This document shows, piece after piece, positions 33,639-42,866 of a DNA stretch of 44,520 bases. Source of the stretch: Balneolaceae bacterium ANBcel3 (GTDB lineage: Bacteria > Bacteroidota > Rhodothermia > Balneolales > Natronogracilivirgulaceae). The stretch covers positions 1 through 44,520 of the forward strand of contig JASCXY010000005.1 in assembly GCA_030012235.1 (NCBI GenBank). Reading direction: 5' to 3'. The notes under the pieces were generated by a model. It did not search any database. It was not told the origin of the DNA and worked only from the letters and a program-made list of their open reading frames with translations. The position numbers were made by a program, and so were the translations under genes. Each line of letters opens with the position of its first letter. Position 1 is the stretch's first letter.

Positions 33639-36155
33639 ATGAGTTTTTTTCTAAAACTGCTCCGGCCTTTGGTGCAGCTCAACTATCGGTACCCTATCGC
33701 CGTTTTATCGGTATCACTCGCTCTTGCCATATACTCCGGGTATTATGCCACAAAACTGGTTATCGATACAGATCTGACAAGCCTTCTGCCGGATGATTAC
33801 GAGAGTGTTATCGCTCTTGAGAAATTGAGAGAATCTGTGGGTGGTGAAACACCTCTCGAAGTTGCTGTTAATTCTCCGGACTTTGAAGCAAACAAAGCCT
33901 TTGCCGAAGCTCTGATACCTAAGGCTATGGAGCTTTTCGATGATCGCAGAGAGGACTACTTTGTAAACAGATATGAGTTTCAGAGAGACGTAGACATTCT
34001 GAAAGATTATGCGATTTATCTGGCAACCGATCAGGAAATCGATGATATTATTTTTTATCTGGAGGAAGAACTGGAAGAAGCTCGCCTGGAAGCCAATCCG
34101 TTTTTTATAGATTTTGAAGATGATTTTGATGACGATGAAGAAGCCTATGAGGATGATCGCCTTGAACGCTTTGAACAAATGTATCGGGAAATCATCCCTT
34201 CCGAATACCCTGTAAATGACGACAGTACCAGCCTTGTGGTTCGTTTTTTTCCTACCGGTTCTCAAAATGACCTAAATTATATCCGTGATTTGTTTGCTGC
34301 TTTTGAAGGCCTTATAGCGGAAATGGACGTTCAGCAATTTCACTCTGAAATGGTCGTTCGATCCGGTGGGCGCCTCGAACGTCATTTGATGGAAATAGAT
34401 TCAATTATTCGTGATGTCACGACCAGTTTTGGATCGGGGATTACTGCCGTAATCTTATTGGTCGGCTTCTACTTTATGATTAAGAAAATTATCAACTACA
34501 GGAGAGGGTATTTCAGACATGTAAACTACTCTTTCTGGTCTCATTTGATTCGATTTCCGGTTCCGATAATTGTAATTGGTGTTCCACTTCTAATCAGTTT
34601 GTCTGTAACCTTCGGAATTACTTATGTGGTCTATGGATCCCTGAATACAATGACCTCTGTATTGTTTGTTATCCTGTTTGGTTTGGGAATAGATTATGGG
34701 ATTCATTTTTATGCGCGTTATCTCGAAAAACGTTCAAGGGGTGAGCTGATCCGTAATGCGCTTCTTAAAACGTATGAAAGTACTGGCGCAGCCATTATGA
34801 TCAGTGCTTCTACCACAGCGGTAGCTTTGTTTGTTTTGGTGATTGCGGACTTCAGAGGGTTTTCTGAATTTGGTTTTATCTCGGGCCTTGGAATCGTTCT
34901 GGCGTATTTATCCATGCTCTTTATCATGCCGTCAATTCTGGTGCTGTTCGAAAAGTATAACATCATTTTGATCAATAAAAATGAGAACGTTGATGCAACA
35001 AAAACTGCGGGCAGCTCCGGTTCTTTTCCTTTTGCAAGAGCCATTTTTATTGTTGGAACGGTGATTGTTGCCGTGGTTCTGTTCCAGAGCCACAGGTTGT
35101 ATTTTGAGTACAATTTTAGTGAACTGGAACCGGAGTTTCCTCGCTATGAAGAGTTCAGAAGCATACGTGGAGAAATAGACCAGACCGGAAGAAGGAATCC
35201 GGCCTACTTCCTCGCAGATACCGATGAAGAAGTGCGTGAAATTCTGACTACGATTCGTGCCATGAAAAGCGCCAATCCGGAAACGACCATTTTGGATGTG
35301 GAAGCCCTTCAGGAACGTTTTCCTGTAACTCCCGGGGAACAACAGTTTAAATTGGACAAAGTAGCTGAGATCAGGGCTATTCTTGAAGATCCCTTTCTGA
35401 AAAACCAGGAAAGTGAATATCTGGATATTTTAAGGAGGGCTTCAAAGGTTACCGAACCGCTGGATATCAACGATGTACCGGAGTTTTTAAAGAACCGGTT
35501 TCTTACCCGTGATGGTGAAATCGGACGATTTGTTATGGTGTATCCGTCGGTCGGGCTCTCTGACGGAAGAAAGTCTATTGCCTTTAAAAATGAAATCGGT
35601 GTCATCCAAACAGAAAGCGGAAATACCTATCATGCGGCCAGTACTTCTATTGTAGCTGCCGAAATGCTTGAGCTCATGAGGAAGGAAAGTCCCTATATGG
35701 TGATTGCCACGTTTCTTATGATTTTTATACTCGTTTATGCGGGTTTCAGATCCTTTAGATGGACCATTATAGCGATGCTACCTCTGTTAATTGGCCTGAG
35801 CTGGACGTTTGGAGCCATGATTATCCTTGGACTTTCTTTCAATATGTACAATCTTGTTGTCTTACCGGCGATTTTGGGTATTGGTAATGATAACGGGGTG
35901 CATCTGGCCAGCCGCTACAGAGAAGAAGGTAGAAAAAGCATGTCGGCCGTTTTAAAAAGTACCGGGCAACATATTACCATTGGCTCATTTACGACCATGC
36001 TGGGTTTTGCCGGACTGTTGCTTACCAGCCATCCCGGACTAAATTCTATCGGGGTTTTAGCTGTTGTTGGAATTGGCCTGACGCTGTTTTCCGCACTTAC
36101 ATACCTTCCTTCATTGGTTCAGCTTCTTGAGAACAAAGGATGGATTCGTTTTTAA
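33639..36155 (+). CDS. MMPL-type RND superfamily exporter
   Basis: 838 residues with the RND duplication. One helix near the N-terminus (~18-38) is followed by a large periplasmic domain (~40-265), then five to six helices (~270-440). A second copy follows: a helix ~465-485, a periplasmic domain ~490-685, and a final five-helix bundle (~690-835). The paired transmembrane signatures are GLGIDYGIHFYARYLEKR (~348-365) and GIGNDNGVHLASRYREEG (~747-764), whose Asp residues mark the proton relay. An unusually acidic loop (FEDDFDDDEEAYEDDR, ~165-180) sits in the first periplasmic domain. Related exporters carry lipids, hopanoids or other hydrophobic molecules. recO starts 20 bases later. No membrane-fusion protein is nearby, typical for MMPL proteins. 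Confidence 0.9.
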   Translation: MSFFLKLLRPLVQLNYRYPIAVLSVSLALAIYSGYYATKLVIDTDLTSLLPDDYESVIALEKLRESVGGETPLEVAVNSPDFEANKAFAEALIPKAMELFDDRREDYFVNRYEFQRDVDILKDYAIYLATDQEIDDIIFYLEEELEEARLEANPFFIDFEDDFDDDEEAYEDDRLERFEQMYREIIPSEYPVNDDSTSLVVRFFPTGSQNDLNYIRDLFAAFEGLIAEMDVQQFHSEMVVRSGGRLERHLMEIDSIIRDVTTSFGSGITAVILLVGFYFMIKKIINYRRGYFRHVNYSFWSHLIRFPVPIIVIGVPLLISLSVTFGITYVVYGSLNTMTSVLFVILFGLGIDYGIHFYARYLEKRSRGELIRNALLKTYESTGAAIMISASTTAVALFVLVIADFRGFSEFGFISGLGIVLAYLSMLFIMPSILVLFEKYNIILINKNENVDATKTAGSSGSFPFARAIFIVGTVIVAVVLFQSHRLYFEYNFSELEPEFPRYEEFRSIRGEIDQTGRRNPAYFLADTDEEVREILTTIRAMKSANPETTILDVEALQERFPVTPGEQQFKLDKVAEIRAILEDPFLKNQESEYLDILRRASKVTEPLDINDVPEFLKNRFLTRDGEIGRFVMVYPSVGLSDGRKSIAFKNEIGVIQTESGNTYHAASTSIVAAEMLELMRKESPYMVIATFLMIFILVYAGFRSFRWTIIAMLPLLIGLSWTFGAMIILGLSFNMYNLVVLPAILGIGNDNGVHLASRYREEGRKSMSAVLKSTGQHITIGSFTTMLGFAGLLLTSHPGLNSIGVLAVVGIGLTLFSALTYLPSLVQLLENKGWIRF

Positions 36156-36175
36156 TTCTACGGTAACCTGCCAAC

Positions 36176-36943
36176 ATGCTGACAGATACGTCTGCCGTTG
36201 TACTTAGATCTGTTCCGTTCAGTGAAACCAGCCTGATCGTAACGATGCTTACAGAAAAGCACGGGAAGGCCGCCCTCATGGCAAGGGGTGCACGGCGTAA
36301 CAAGAGCAAATTCACGGGGTTGATGGAACCCGGGTCTTGTGTGGATGTTTCTTATTACTATAAACCATCCAGAGAGGTACAGAATATTAAGGAAGCAGCA
36401 CAAATAATGCCGACATGGAATATCTATCAGGATATAAAAAAGATGGCTGTTTCCATGGCCACCCTTGAGTTAAGCAGCCAGTTATGTCACAGCTATGAAC
36501 CCATGCCGGAAGTGTTTCAGTTCCTGAAAAGTGTACTGGGCTGGTTGCATTCAACCACCGCGGATTCATCCAATATTTTACCCTATATCCAATTCCGGCT
36601 GGCACAAATGAATGGGTTTGCTATTTCCGCAGATGAATCCCTGTTGCAAGATCTTGCCGAGGAACCACGGGATGGGAAGCCATGTTATCTCAATATTGAG
36701 ATAGGATTGATATCGAATAAACCTGAAAACGGCCTGCATATTCGTTTGACCGATATTCAAGCCAAATATTTTAGATATATCCTGAAAAATAAAAAACAGG
36801 CTTTGCTTAAAGCATCTTTTCCGCCAACAGAAATAAAAGAACTGATACGGCATATGGATACCTATTTTCAATTTCATGTCGAGGATATGAAGCCAAGAAA
36901 GTCGGATGCAATTTTCGATCAGATTTTTATGAATACACCTTAA
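36176..36943 (+). CDS. recO: DNA repair protein RecO
   Basis: 255 residues. The N-terminal OB-fold has the family start VVLRSVPFSETSLIVTMLTEKHGKAALMARGARR, given here in part as SETSLIVTMLTEKHG, followed by a helical C-terminal domain. RecO loads RecA onto SSB-coated DNA with RecR. The CxxC-type zinc site of some RecO proteins is not seen, as in other members of the phylum. It lies 20 bases after the MMPL gene and 67 before the protease gene, all on the plus strand. Confidence 0.93.
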   Translation: MLTDTSAVVLRSVPFSETSLIVTMLTEKHGKAALMARGARRNKSKFTGLMEPGSCVDVSYYYKPSREVQNIKEAAQIMPTWNIYQDIKKMAVSMATLELSSQLCHSYEPMPEVFQFLKSVLGWLHSTTADSSNILPYIQFRLAQMNGFAISADESLLQDLAEEPRDGKPCYLNIEIGLISNKPENGLHIRLTDIQAKYFRYILKNKKQALLKASFPPTEIKELIRHMDTYFQFHVEDMKPRKSDAIFDQIFMNTP

Positions 36944-37010
36944 ACCGGCCTCACTACGGGCAATGCCGGAACATAATTAGATTCAGTCGTCAGGTTACAT
37001 TTGACACTGT

Positions 37011-38546
37011 ATGTCCAAATATTTAAAACAGATGAAAAAACATCAAATTATCCTGACGGGAATTCTGCTTTTACTCATCGGAGTGCTGCTCGGTGTACTG
37101 ATGATGGTTACAAGAGGATCATGGATTCCCCCGGAACGGATAGAAGTTCGTTATACCGAAGTAACAAGAAGCAGTGAACCGTTGCCTGTATCCGGACCAA
37201 ACCATCCTGAAAATGCCTTTCGGGCGATAGCAGACAGCATCGTGCGTGGTGTGGTGTATATCGAAACCGATGTTAGAAGGCAAGGTGTTACAGAAACAGA
37301 ATCCGGTGATGGTGCTTTTTGGGATCGGATCTGGCCCCAAAGAAGAGGGCAGAGTATTGGATCCGGAGTGATTATCACCAAAGACGGATACATTATCACA
37401 AATCATCATGTTATCCACGGTTCCGGCGAATCCATTCGGGTTTTAACTCATGATAACCGTTATTTTGAAGCTAAAGTTATTGGCTCTGACCCTTCAACAG
37501 ATCTTGCCGTATTAAAAATTGATCTTCAAAATGGCCAACCTTTGGTAATCGGTAATTCTGATCATGTGGGAATAGGAGATTGGGTAATGGCGGTCGGAAA
37601 TCCGTTTCGTCTGCGCTCAACGGTTACCGCAGGAATAATCAGTGCCATTGGAAGAGACGTGGATATCATTAATGAGCGAATGAGGATCGAGAGTTTTATT
37701 CAGACCGATGCGGCCATTAACCGGGGAAACAGTGGCGGAGCTTTGGTAAATATGTATGGAGAACTTATCGGAATCAATACCGCCATTGCTTCAGAAAGCG
37801 GTGCTTATCAGGGATATGGATTTGCCATACCGGTTAACCTTGCGATGAAAGTAACTCAGGATCTCATCCAGTACGGAGAGGTGAGAAGAGCCTATATGGG
37901 AGTGGAAATATCCAATCTGGACTTCGATCAGGCACGAAGATCCGGCCTGGATCATATCTCCGGCGTTGTGGTCCGTTCGTTGGTTAGGGGAGGAAGTGCA
38001 GATCTTGGAGGGCTTGAACAGGGAGATATCATCCTTGAAGTAGACGGATATCGTGTAAATCAGGCAAACAGGCTTCAGGAGCGTATTGCTTTGCTTCGGC
38101 CGGGTGATTTGGTAGAACTGACTATCTGGAGAAACCAAAAAGAACAATCCATTGCATTTCCTGTGGCAGGTATGGATAATGAAGCCATTAGAAGTTGGGC
38201 ACAGGTTGAACAAGAGAAGGAAAGCGACCGGATCGAAATGGAGCAAGAGGATTTGGGGGTTCGCCAGCTGAACGTAGAAGAGTATGGTTTCAGCGTTGCT
38301 GAACTGGCTAATCAGGAGGATCTTTCTATTATGGAACTGGTCGTTATTTCTGTTAAGGAAAGAGGAGAAGCGTATTATGCCGGTCTGAAAGTAGATGACA
38401 TCATACTGAGAATAAACGGTACAGACATCCAGCAACTGGATGAGTTTAAACGAATTTGGGACACATCTGCCGGACGCCAGGAACCTGTGCGGGTAGATGT
38501 AAAAAGAAACGGAGAAATCCACTTCCTTTTTTTTGATGCTGGATAG
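37011..38546 (+). CDS. degQ: Do/HtrA-family periplasmic serine protease with two PDZ domains
   Basis: 511 residues. An N-terminal membrane helix (~13-32) without an obvious cleavage site suggests a membrane-anchored, DegS-like attachment, but two PDZ domains (~300-385 and ~430-508) match DegP/DegQ. The trypsin-like domain has a complete triad: H133 (TNHHV), D164 (STDLAVL) and S241 (GNSGGAL). It degrades or refolds misfolded envelope proteins. A linker rich in Glu (EQEKESDRIEMEQEDLG, ~403-419) separates the PDZ domains. ATG at 37011 was taken; Met8 is a possible alternative start. It probably shares a transcript with recO and the lipoprotein gene. Confidence 0.93.
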   Translation: MSKYLKQMKKHQIILTGILLLLIGVLLGVLMMVTRGSWIPPERIEVRYTEVTRSSEPLPVSGPNHPENAFRAIADSIVRGVVYIETDVRRQGVTETESGDGAFWDRIWPQRRGQSIGSGVIITKDGYIITNHHVIHGSGESIRVLTHDNRYFEAKVIGSDPSTDLAVLKIDLQNGQPLVIGNSDHVGIGDWVMAVGNPFRLRSTVTAGIISAIGRDVDIINERMRIESFIQTDAAINRGNSGGALVNMYGELIGINTAIASESGAYQGYGFAIPVNLAMKVTQDLIQYGEVRRAYMGVEISNLDFDQARRSGLDHISGVVVRSLVRGGSADLGGLEQGDIILEVDGYRVNQANRLQERIALLRPGDLVELTIWRNQKEQSIAFPVAGMDNEAIRSWAQVEQEKESDRIEMEQEDLGVRQLNVEEYGFSVAELANQEDLSIMELVVISVKERGEAYYAGLKVDDIILRINGTDIQQLDEFKRIWDTSAGRQEPVRVDVKRNGEIHFLFFDAG

Positions 38547-38623
38547 TCAATGGCACAGGTGTTACCTTTCAAACGGTAAAATCAAGATCTGTTCACAAAG
38601 AAATATTAGGTATTGGAGGTATT

Positions 38624-39118
38624 GTGAGGTATAATAAATGTCTTGTTATGTGCGCTATCTTGTTGAAAGCCTTGATTATAGTGTCTTGCGCCCCGACCGA
38701 GAAAGTCACCGGGGAAGATGTGGTGGATGACGCCATCGAAGTTGAAGAAACTCCCACAAAACCATCATGGTTCAAGAGCGAACGGCCAGTATGGCAACAA
38801 GGTGATACGATTTATGTAGCTGTAGCAGCGGTTTCTGGTGATTCTCTGGATGCGGCAGATTTTGGCCGTCTGGCAATGACTCAGTATCAGCAGGAAGCCA
38901 TTACCTGGCTTCTTCAGAAGGAAGAAAGGCCTGTTGCTTTCGATGATTTGTCCGATGAGCAAAAAGAGGAATGGATTGCAAGGCTGGTCGGACCAGGATC
39001 TGGCGTGCTTTCGGAAAAAGCCGTTTTTGAAGAAGAAGCCTTTTTTAGTGAGGATGGCGTTGTCCGGTTTTATTTAAAAAGGGCGTTTCTGGCCAGTGAA
39101 CTGGAAGAAACTTTATAG
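38624..39118 (+). CDS. Small outer-envelope lipoprotein of unknown function
   Basis: 164 residues from a GTG start, four bases after a good GGAGG (38615-38619). The N-terminus MRYNKC...LIIVSC ends in a lipobox (I-V-S-C) with Ala-Pro after the cysteine, so it is a lipoprotein; the residue at +2 (Ala) favours outer-membrane sorting by E. coli rules. A short acidic linker follows, then a compact domain (~45-164) with PSWFKSERPVWQQGDTIYVA and a closing VRFYLKRAFLA strand. A Trp-Phe/GD pattern recalls LPP20-type proteins but that is not secure. Last gene before the strong terminator at 39139. Confidence 0.8.
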   Translation: MRYNKCLVMCAILLKALIIVSCAPTEKVTGEDVVDDAIEVEETPTKPSWFKSERPVWQQGDTIYVAVAAVSGDSLDAADFGRLAMTQYQQEAITWLLQKEERPVAFDDLSDEQKEEWIARLVGPGSGVLSEKAVFEEEAFFSEDGVVRFYLKRAFLASELEETL

Positions 39119-39138
39119 GGGTAAACCATAAACCGGAT

Positions 39139-39171
39139 AAAAAAAAGGCTGCAACGAGGCAGCCTTTTTTT
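39139..39171. terminator. Bidirectional rho-independent terminator
   Basis: Stem GGCTGC (39147-39152) with GCAGCC (39159-39164), loop AACGAG, extended by seven A-T pairs, so a T run follows the stem on both strands. It lies between the convergent lipoprotein and icd genes and should stop transcription from both sides. Confidence 0.95.
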
Positions 39172-39185
39172 AGATTCAGCTCATT

Positions 39186-40436
39186 TTAGTCCATATAGCT
39201 GATAATTCGCTCTCCGAACTCTGAACATTTCAGAAGAGTAGCTCCTTCCATCAGACGCTCAAAGTCGTATGTGACTTCTTTGTTACTGATGGCAGCTTCC
39301 AGTCCCTTTTCGATCAATCGGGCCGCTTCGGACCAACCCAGGTGATCCAGCATCATAACAGCAGACAAGATCAGTGAACCCGGGTTTACTTTGTCCTGTC
39401 CCGCATATTTTGGTGCGGTGCCATGTGTTGCTTCAAACAAAGCAAATCCGGTGTCGTAATTGATATTTGCTCCCGGAGCAATACCAATACCACCAACACA
39501 TGCCGCCAGGGCATCGGAGATGTAATCCCCGTTGAGATTGAGCGTTGCGATGACATCATACTCAGCCGGGCGGGTCAGAATTTGCTGAAGAAAAGCATCT
39601 GCGATCACATCTTTAATAATGATACCATTGGGAAGCTCACACCAGGGGCCGCCGTCTATTTCTTTTGCTCCATATTCTTCTTTGGCTAATTCATAGCCCC
39701 AGTTTTTGAAGCTTCCTTCCGTAAACTTCATGATATTGCCTTTATGAACCAGCGTAACGCTCTTTCTGCCGTGTTCTATGGCATAATCAATGGCAGATTT
39801 CACGAGACGGTATGTTCCTTCTTTGGATACCGGTTTGACTCCGATCGAAGCGGTATCCGGGAAACGGATATTGGTCGCTTTCATTTCATCAATAAGGAAA
39901 GCTTTTACTTTTTTAACCTCTTCGGTTCCGTGCTGATACTCGATTCCGGCATAAATATCTTCTGTATTTTCTCTGAAAATAACCATGTCGGTTAATTCGG
40001 GTTGTTTAACCGGACTGGGGGTTCCTTTGTAATACTTCACAGGACGCACACAGGCATACAGATCCAGGAGTTGTCTAAGCGCAACATTCAGGCTTCGTAT
40101 ACCACCACCAACCGGTGTCGTCAATGGTCCTTTGATGGCTACACGAAAGGCTTTGATTGCTTCAAGCGTATCATCCGGAAGCCAGGTATTATCACCGTAC
40201 TGGTCCAGCGATTTTTCACCGGCATAGATCTCCATCCATGAGATCTTTTTATTTCCGTTGTATGCTTTTTCTACAGCACTGTCCACAACCTTTTTCATAA
40301 CCGGGCTGATGTCCAGGCCGATTCCGTCTCCTTCAATAAAAGGAATGATCGGTTGATCCGGCACGATCAGCGTTCCGTCTTCTTTCACAGATATGGTTTC
40401 ACCTTTTTCCGGCACAATTACTTTATCAAATTTCAT
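39186..40436 (-). CDS. icd: NADP-dependent isocitrate dehydrogenase
   Basis: 416 residues, aligned throughout with E. coli Icd. It oxidatively decarboxylates isocitrate to 2-oxoglutarate in the TCA cycle. The substrate loop [18 protein letters not shown] (~111-128) includes the serine that is the phosphorylation site in E. coli. Metal and substrate segments are [27 protein letters not shown] and [18 protein letters not shown], and the cofactor region includes [19 protein letters not shown]. An AceK kinase is not in the window. It is monocistronic, convergent with the lipoprotein gene. Confidence 0.96.
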   Translation of the reverse strand: MKFDKVIVPEKGETISVKEDGTLIVPDQPIIPFIEGDGIGLDISPVMKKVVDSAVEKAYNGNKKISWMEIYAGEKSLDQYGDNTWLPDDTLEAIKAFRVAIKGPLTTPVGGGIRSLNVALRQLLDLYACVRPVKYYKGTPSPVKQPELTDMVIFRENTEDIYAGIEYQHGTEEVKKVKAFLIDEMKATNIRFPDTASIGVKPVSKEGTYRLVKSAIDYAIEHGRKSVTLVHKGNIMKFTEGSFKNWGYELAKEEYGAKEIDGGPWCELPNGIIIKDVIADAFLQQILTRPAEYDVIATLNLNGDYISDALAACVGGIGIAPGANINYDTGFALFEATHGTAPKYAGQDKVNPGSLILSAVMMLDHLGWSEAARLIEKGLEAAISNKEVTYDFERLMEGATLLKCSEFGERIISYMD

Positions 40437-40799
40437 AGTCCTATTACAAAGTTTTAATTATTCTTGACAGTGCACAAAGATAAAAAACAAAAAGGAAATA
40501 AATCGGATATGTTTTTTAAGTCAGCGGGAACGGCTTTTCGGAACAGATTTTTGCATTCAATTCACACACTAAATTGGTATATTTAAAGATAGTTTCGCGG
40601 GAAATCGATGTCATGGCTAGCGTGCGGGATTAAAAGGGATAATAACCCTCGTTAAATACCGTATAAAGGATAGGCTTTCTGATAAAATAAAACGGATGAC
40701 CGATGTTCATTCGGGATCCGGTTATACATACCGGAAAAAAGATGATCCATGGTATCTGTTGGAATACTTAAATAATTACATGTTATGCTGTCTCCGTTA
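40437..40799. other. Intergenic region between icd and the small membrane protein gene
   Basis: 363 AT-rich bases that must hold the icd promoter (leftward) and a promoter for the small membrane gene and mutL (rightward). No strong box or hairpin was seen. The right third is covered by the candidate 34-codon frame at 40696-40800. Confidence 0.45.
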
Positions 40800-40800
40800 A
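40696..40800 (+). CDS. Candidate 34-aa leader peptide coupled to the downstream gene
   Basis: A short open frame from ATG at 40696 translates to MTDVHSGSGYTYRKKDDPWY and 14 further residues, ending with TAA at 40798-40800. Its stop overlaps the ATG at 40800 of the small membrane protein as TAATG, the arrangement used for translational coupling elsewhere in this window (AtpZ/AtpI-like pair). There is no ribosome site and the length is within chance. The frame is open for 25 codons further upstream without a start codon. Weakly supported. Confidence 0.3.
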   Translation: MTDVHSGSGYTYRKKDDPWYLLEYLNNYMLCCLR

Positions 40801-40970
40801 TGGGCAAGAGACCCTCACATAAACGGTTTAATTATCAATATCGATATTATAAACCGGATCCGCTCAAACCGGACAGAATTAAGTTTAAACGACTGACCCG
40901 CCGTGGTAACTCAGGCTCTATATTGCTCTATGCGTTGATTTTATTTCTTATTTTGTGGATCATAACCTGA
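40800..40970 (+). CDS. Small tail-anchored membrane protein (56 aa)
   Basis: Not recognised by name. It begins MGKRPSHKRFNYQYRYYKPD: about 38 very basic, tyrosine-rich residues, then one C-terminal membrane helix (SILLYALILFLILWIIT). The basic N-terminus should stay in the cytoplasm. An upstream in-frame ATG at 40785 would add five residues (MLSPL); the shorter form is preferred because it is cleanly basic and overlaps the preceding short frame. mutL begins 35 bases after its stop, so they may be co-transcribed. Base composition and hydrophobic pattern look coding, but the family is unknown to me. Confidence 0.65.
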   Translation: MGKRPSHKRFNYQYRYYKPDPLKPDRIKFKRLTRRGNSGSILLYALILFLILWIIT

Positions 40971-41005
40971 CGTTTCTTCTCATCATTTCTGAATAAATAC
41001 CTGTT

Positions 41006-42847
41006 TTGTACGAATCTGAATCACGTTTTTCGATAATCAAGAAGTTATCCCCGGAAGTATCGAATAAAATTGCTGCGGGGGAAGTCGTGCAAAGGCCGGC
41101 ATCGGTTGTCAAGGAATTGCTTGATAATGCCATTGATTCAGGCGCAGATCATATCTCTATTATTCTTGAAAACTCGGGCCGAACCATGATTCAAATCCGG
41201 GATAATGGATGCGGAATGTCTCCGGATGATATGAGGCTTTGCTTTGAAAGACATGCTACTTCCAAAGTTTCCCGGATAGAGGATTTAATGGATATCCGAA
41301 CGCTGGGATTTCGTGGTGAAGCCATGGCATCCATTGCATCGGTAGCTCATGTTACACTTAAAAGTAAACAGGCTGGTGATGAGAATGGATATGAACTTGA
41401 ATTGAGAGGAGGGGAGGAAATTCGCTTTGATCCCGTAGCATCGGAAGACGGAACCACGGTGACGGTCAAGAACCTGTTTTTTAATGTGCCGGCACGGAGA
41501 GCTTTTTTGAAGACAGATGCCACGGAATTCAGACACATTCTGCTTGCAATACATCAGGCGGCTATCGCTCATCCCGAGTTTACGTTTCAGTTGGTTTCGG
41601 ATGGGGATACCATCTATAACCTTCCTCCTCAGACGGTGGAAGAGAGGGTTTCCGCACTTTTTGGAAAAGCATATAAGGCCAGCCTCATCCCGCTGAAAGA
41701 AACTACCAGCCTGTTTCATATCCATGGCTGGATTGCCGATCCAAACTTGGTTAAGAAAACCAGAGGCGAACAATTTCTTTTTATCAATAAGCGTCCATTT
41801 CAGCACAGACACTTAAACTACATCATCCAGGAAACGTATAAAGACTGGATCCAGCCCGGCACGTATCCGTTTTACGCTCTTTTTTTTGAAGTAGATCCAC
41901 AAACCGTGGATGTGAATGTCCACCCTTCGAAGCTGGAGATTAAGTTTGAAGATGAACGTGCCGTATCCTCATTTACACGGTCAGTAGTAAAAAAAGCCCT
42001 TAGTAGCCATATGAATGTTCCTTTTTTCGAACGGGGGGATTCTTCTGAAGTGGGTTTTGGACGCCGTTTTGAAAAAGGATTTGTATCCGGGAGAAAAGGA
42101 GGAGAGGAGTGGAAGTGGGACACCCGGCCTCAGATGAATCCTTCGATTCCGAAAGATGTCGCTGAAACATTGTATGGAGAGGAATCATCTAATGATAAAA
42201 ACCGTGAAGAGCTATTCAGACATCAAACATCAGAATTGCCGCATCCATCGTCCCATGAAAGTTCCTCTGCTCAGCAAAAAACAACAAGAAGCAGTTTCTG
42301 GCAGATCCACCAGGAGTTTATTATTACACAAACCAGAAACGGAATGTTACTGGTTGATCAGCATGCAGCACACAAGCGCATAATCTATGAAAAGGTTTTG
42401 AATGAAGCAGAAAGCGGACTTCCATCAACTCAACAGCTCTTATTTCCAAAAACCATTCATTTTTCCGCCACCGACTTTTCTCTTCTAAAAGAAATTCATC
42501 CAATCATTCAGAAAATGGGTTTCAATATTCAATTACTAAGCGGCAATGCAGCGATGATCCTTGGTGTTCCGTCTGATATTCGCCTGGAAAATGAACAGCA
42601 TGTATTGGAATCGGTCATGGAACAATACAAAAATATGAGTTCCTCTTTGTCGTTGAGCGAAAAAGAGCGAGTAGCTTTTGCTTTGGCGAATAAAGCCGCT
42701 ATTTCCAGAAGTAAAAAGCTTTCGGAAGAAGAAATGGAGGCATTAGTCGACCAGTTATTTGCCTGTGAGAAGCCATTTAAAGACCCGCTTGGAAAAGCCA
42801 CGGCACGATCGCTTTCTGTAGAAGATTTAAGAGCGCTTTTCAGATAA
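41006..42847 (+). CDS. mutL: DNA mismatch repair protein MutL
   Basis: 613 residues. The N-terminal GHKL ATPase has LSPEVSNKIAAGEVVQRPAS (14-33), IQIRDNGCGMS, RHATSKV and TLGFRGEAMASIASV in order; the transducer domain (~210-330) and a variable linker (~340-430) lead to a C-terminal dimerisation domain (~430-613). The only workable start is TTG at 41006, as an in-frame stop lies four codons upstream. Two oddities: the usual catalytic Glu of motif I is Asp (D40 in ELLDNAID), and the DQHA endonuclease motif reads DQHAAHKRIIYE, with Lys in place of the first Glu. The C-terminal CPHGRP motif is absent (DPLGKAT instead). MutL couples MutS mismatch recognition to strand removal. Confidence 0.95.
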   Translation: MYESESRFSIIKKLSPEVSNKIAAGEVVQRPASVVKELLDNAIDSGADHISIILENSGRTMIQIRDNGCGMSPDDMRLCFERHATSKVSRIEDLMDIRTLGFRGEAMASIASVAHVTLKSKQAGDENGYELELRGGEEIRFDPVASEDGTTVTVKNLFFNVPARRAFLKTDATEFRHILLAIHQAAIAHPEFTFQLVSDGDTIYNLPPQTVEERVSALFGKAYKASLIPLKETTSLFHIHGWIADPNLVKKTRGEQFLFINKRPFQHRHLNYIIQETYKDWIQPGTYPFYALFFEVDPQTVDVNVHPSKLEIKFEDERAVSSFTRSVVKKALSSHMNVPFFERGDSSEVGFGRRFEKGFVSGRKGGEEWKWDTRPQMNPSIPKDVAETLYGEESSNDKNREELFRHQTSELPHPSSHESSSAQQKTTRSSFWQIHQEFIITQTRNGMLLVDQHAAHKRIIYEKVLNEAESGLPSTQQLLFPKTIHFSATDFSLLKEIHPIIQKMGFNIQLLSGNAAMILGVPSDIRLENEQHVLESVMEQYKNMSSSLSLSEKERVAFALANKAAISRSKKLSEEEMEALVDQLFACEKPFKDPLGKATARSLSVEDLRALFR

Positions 42848-42866
42848 AATAATCGTGTTGCCGAGT

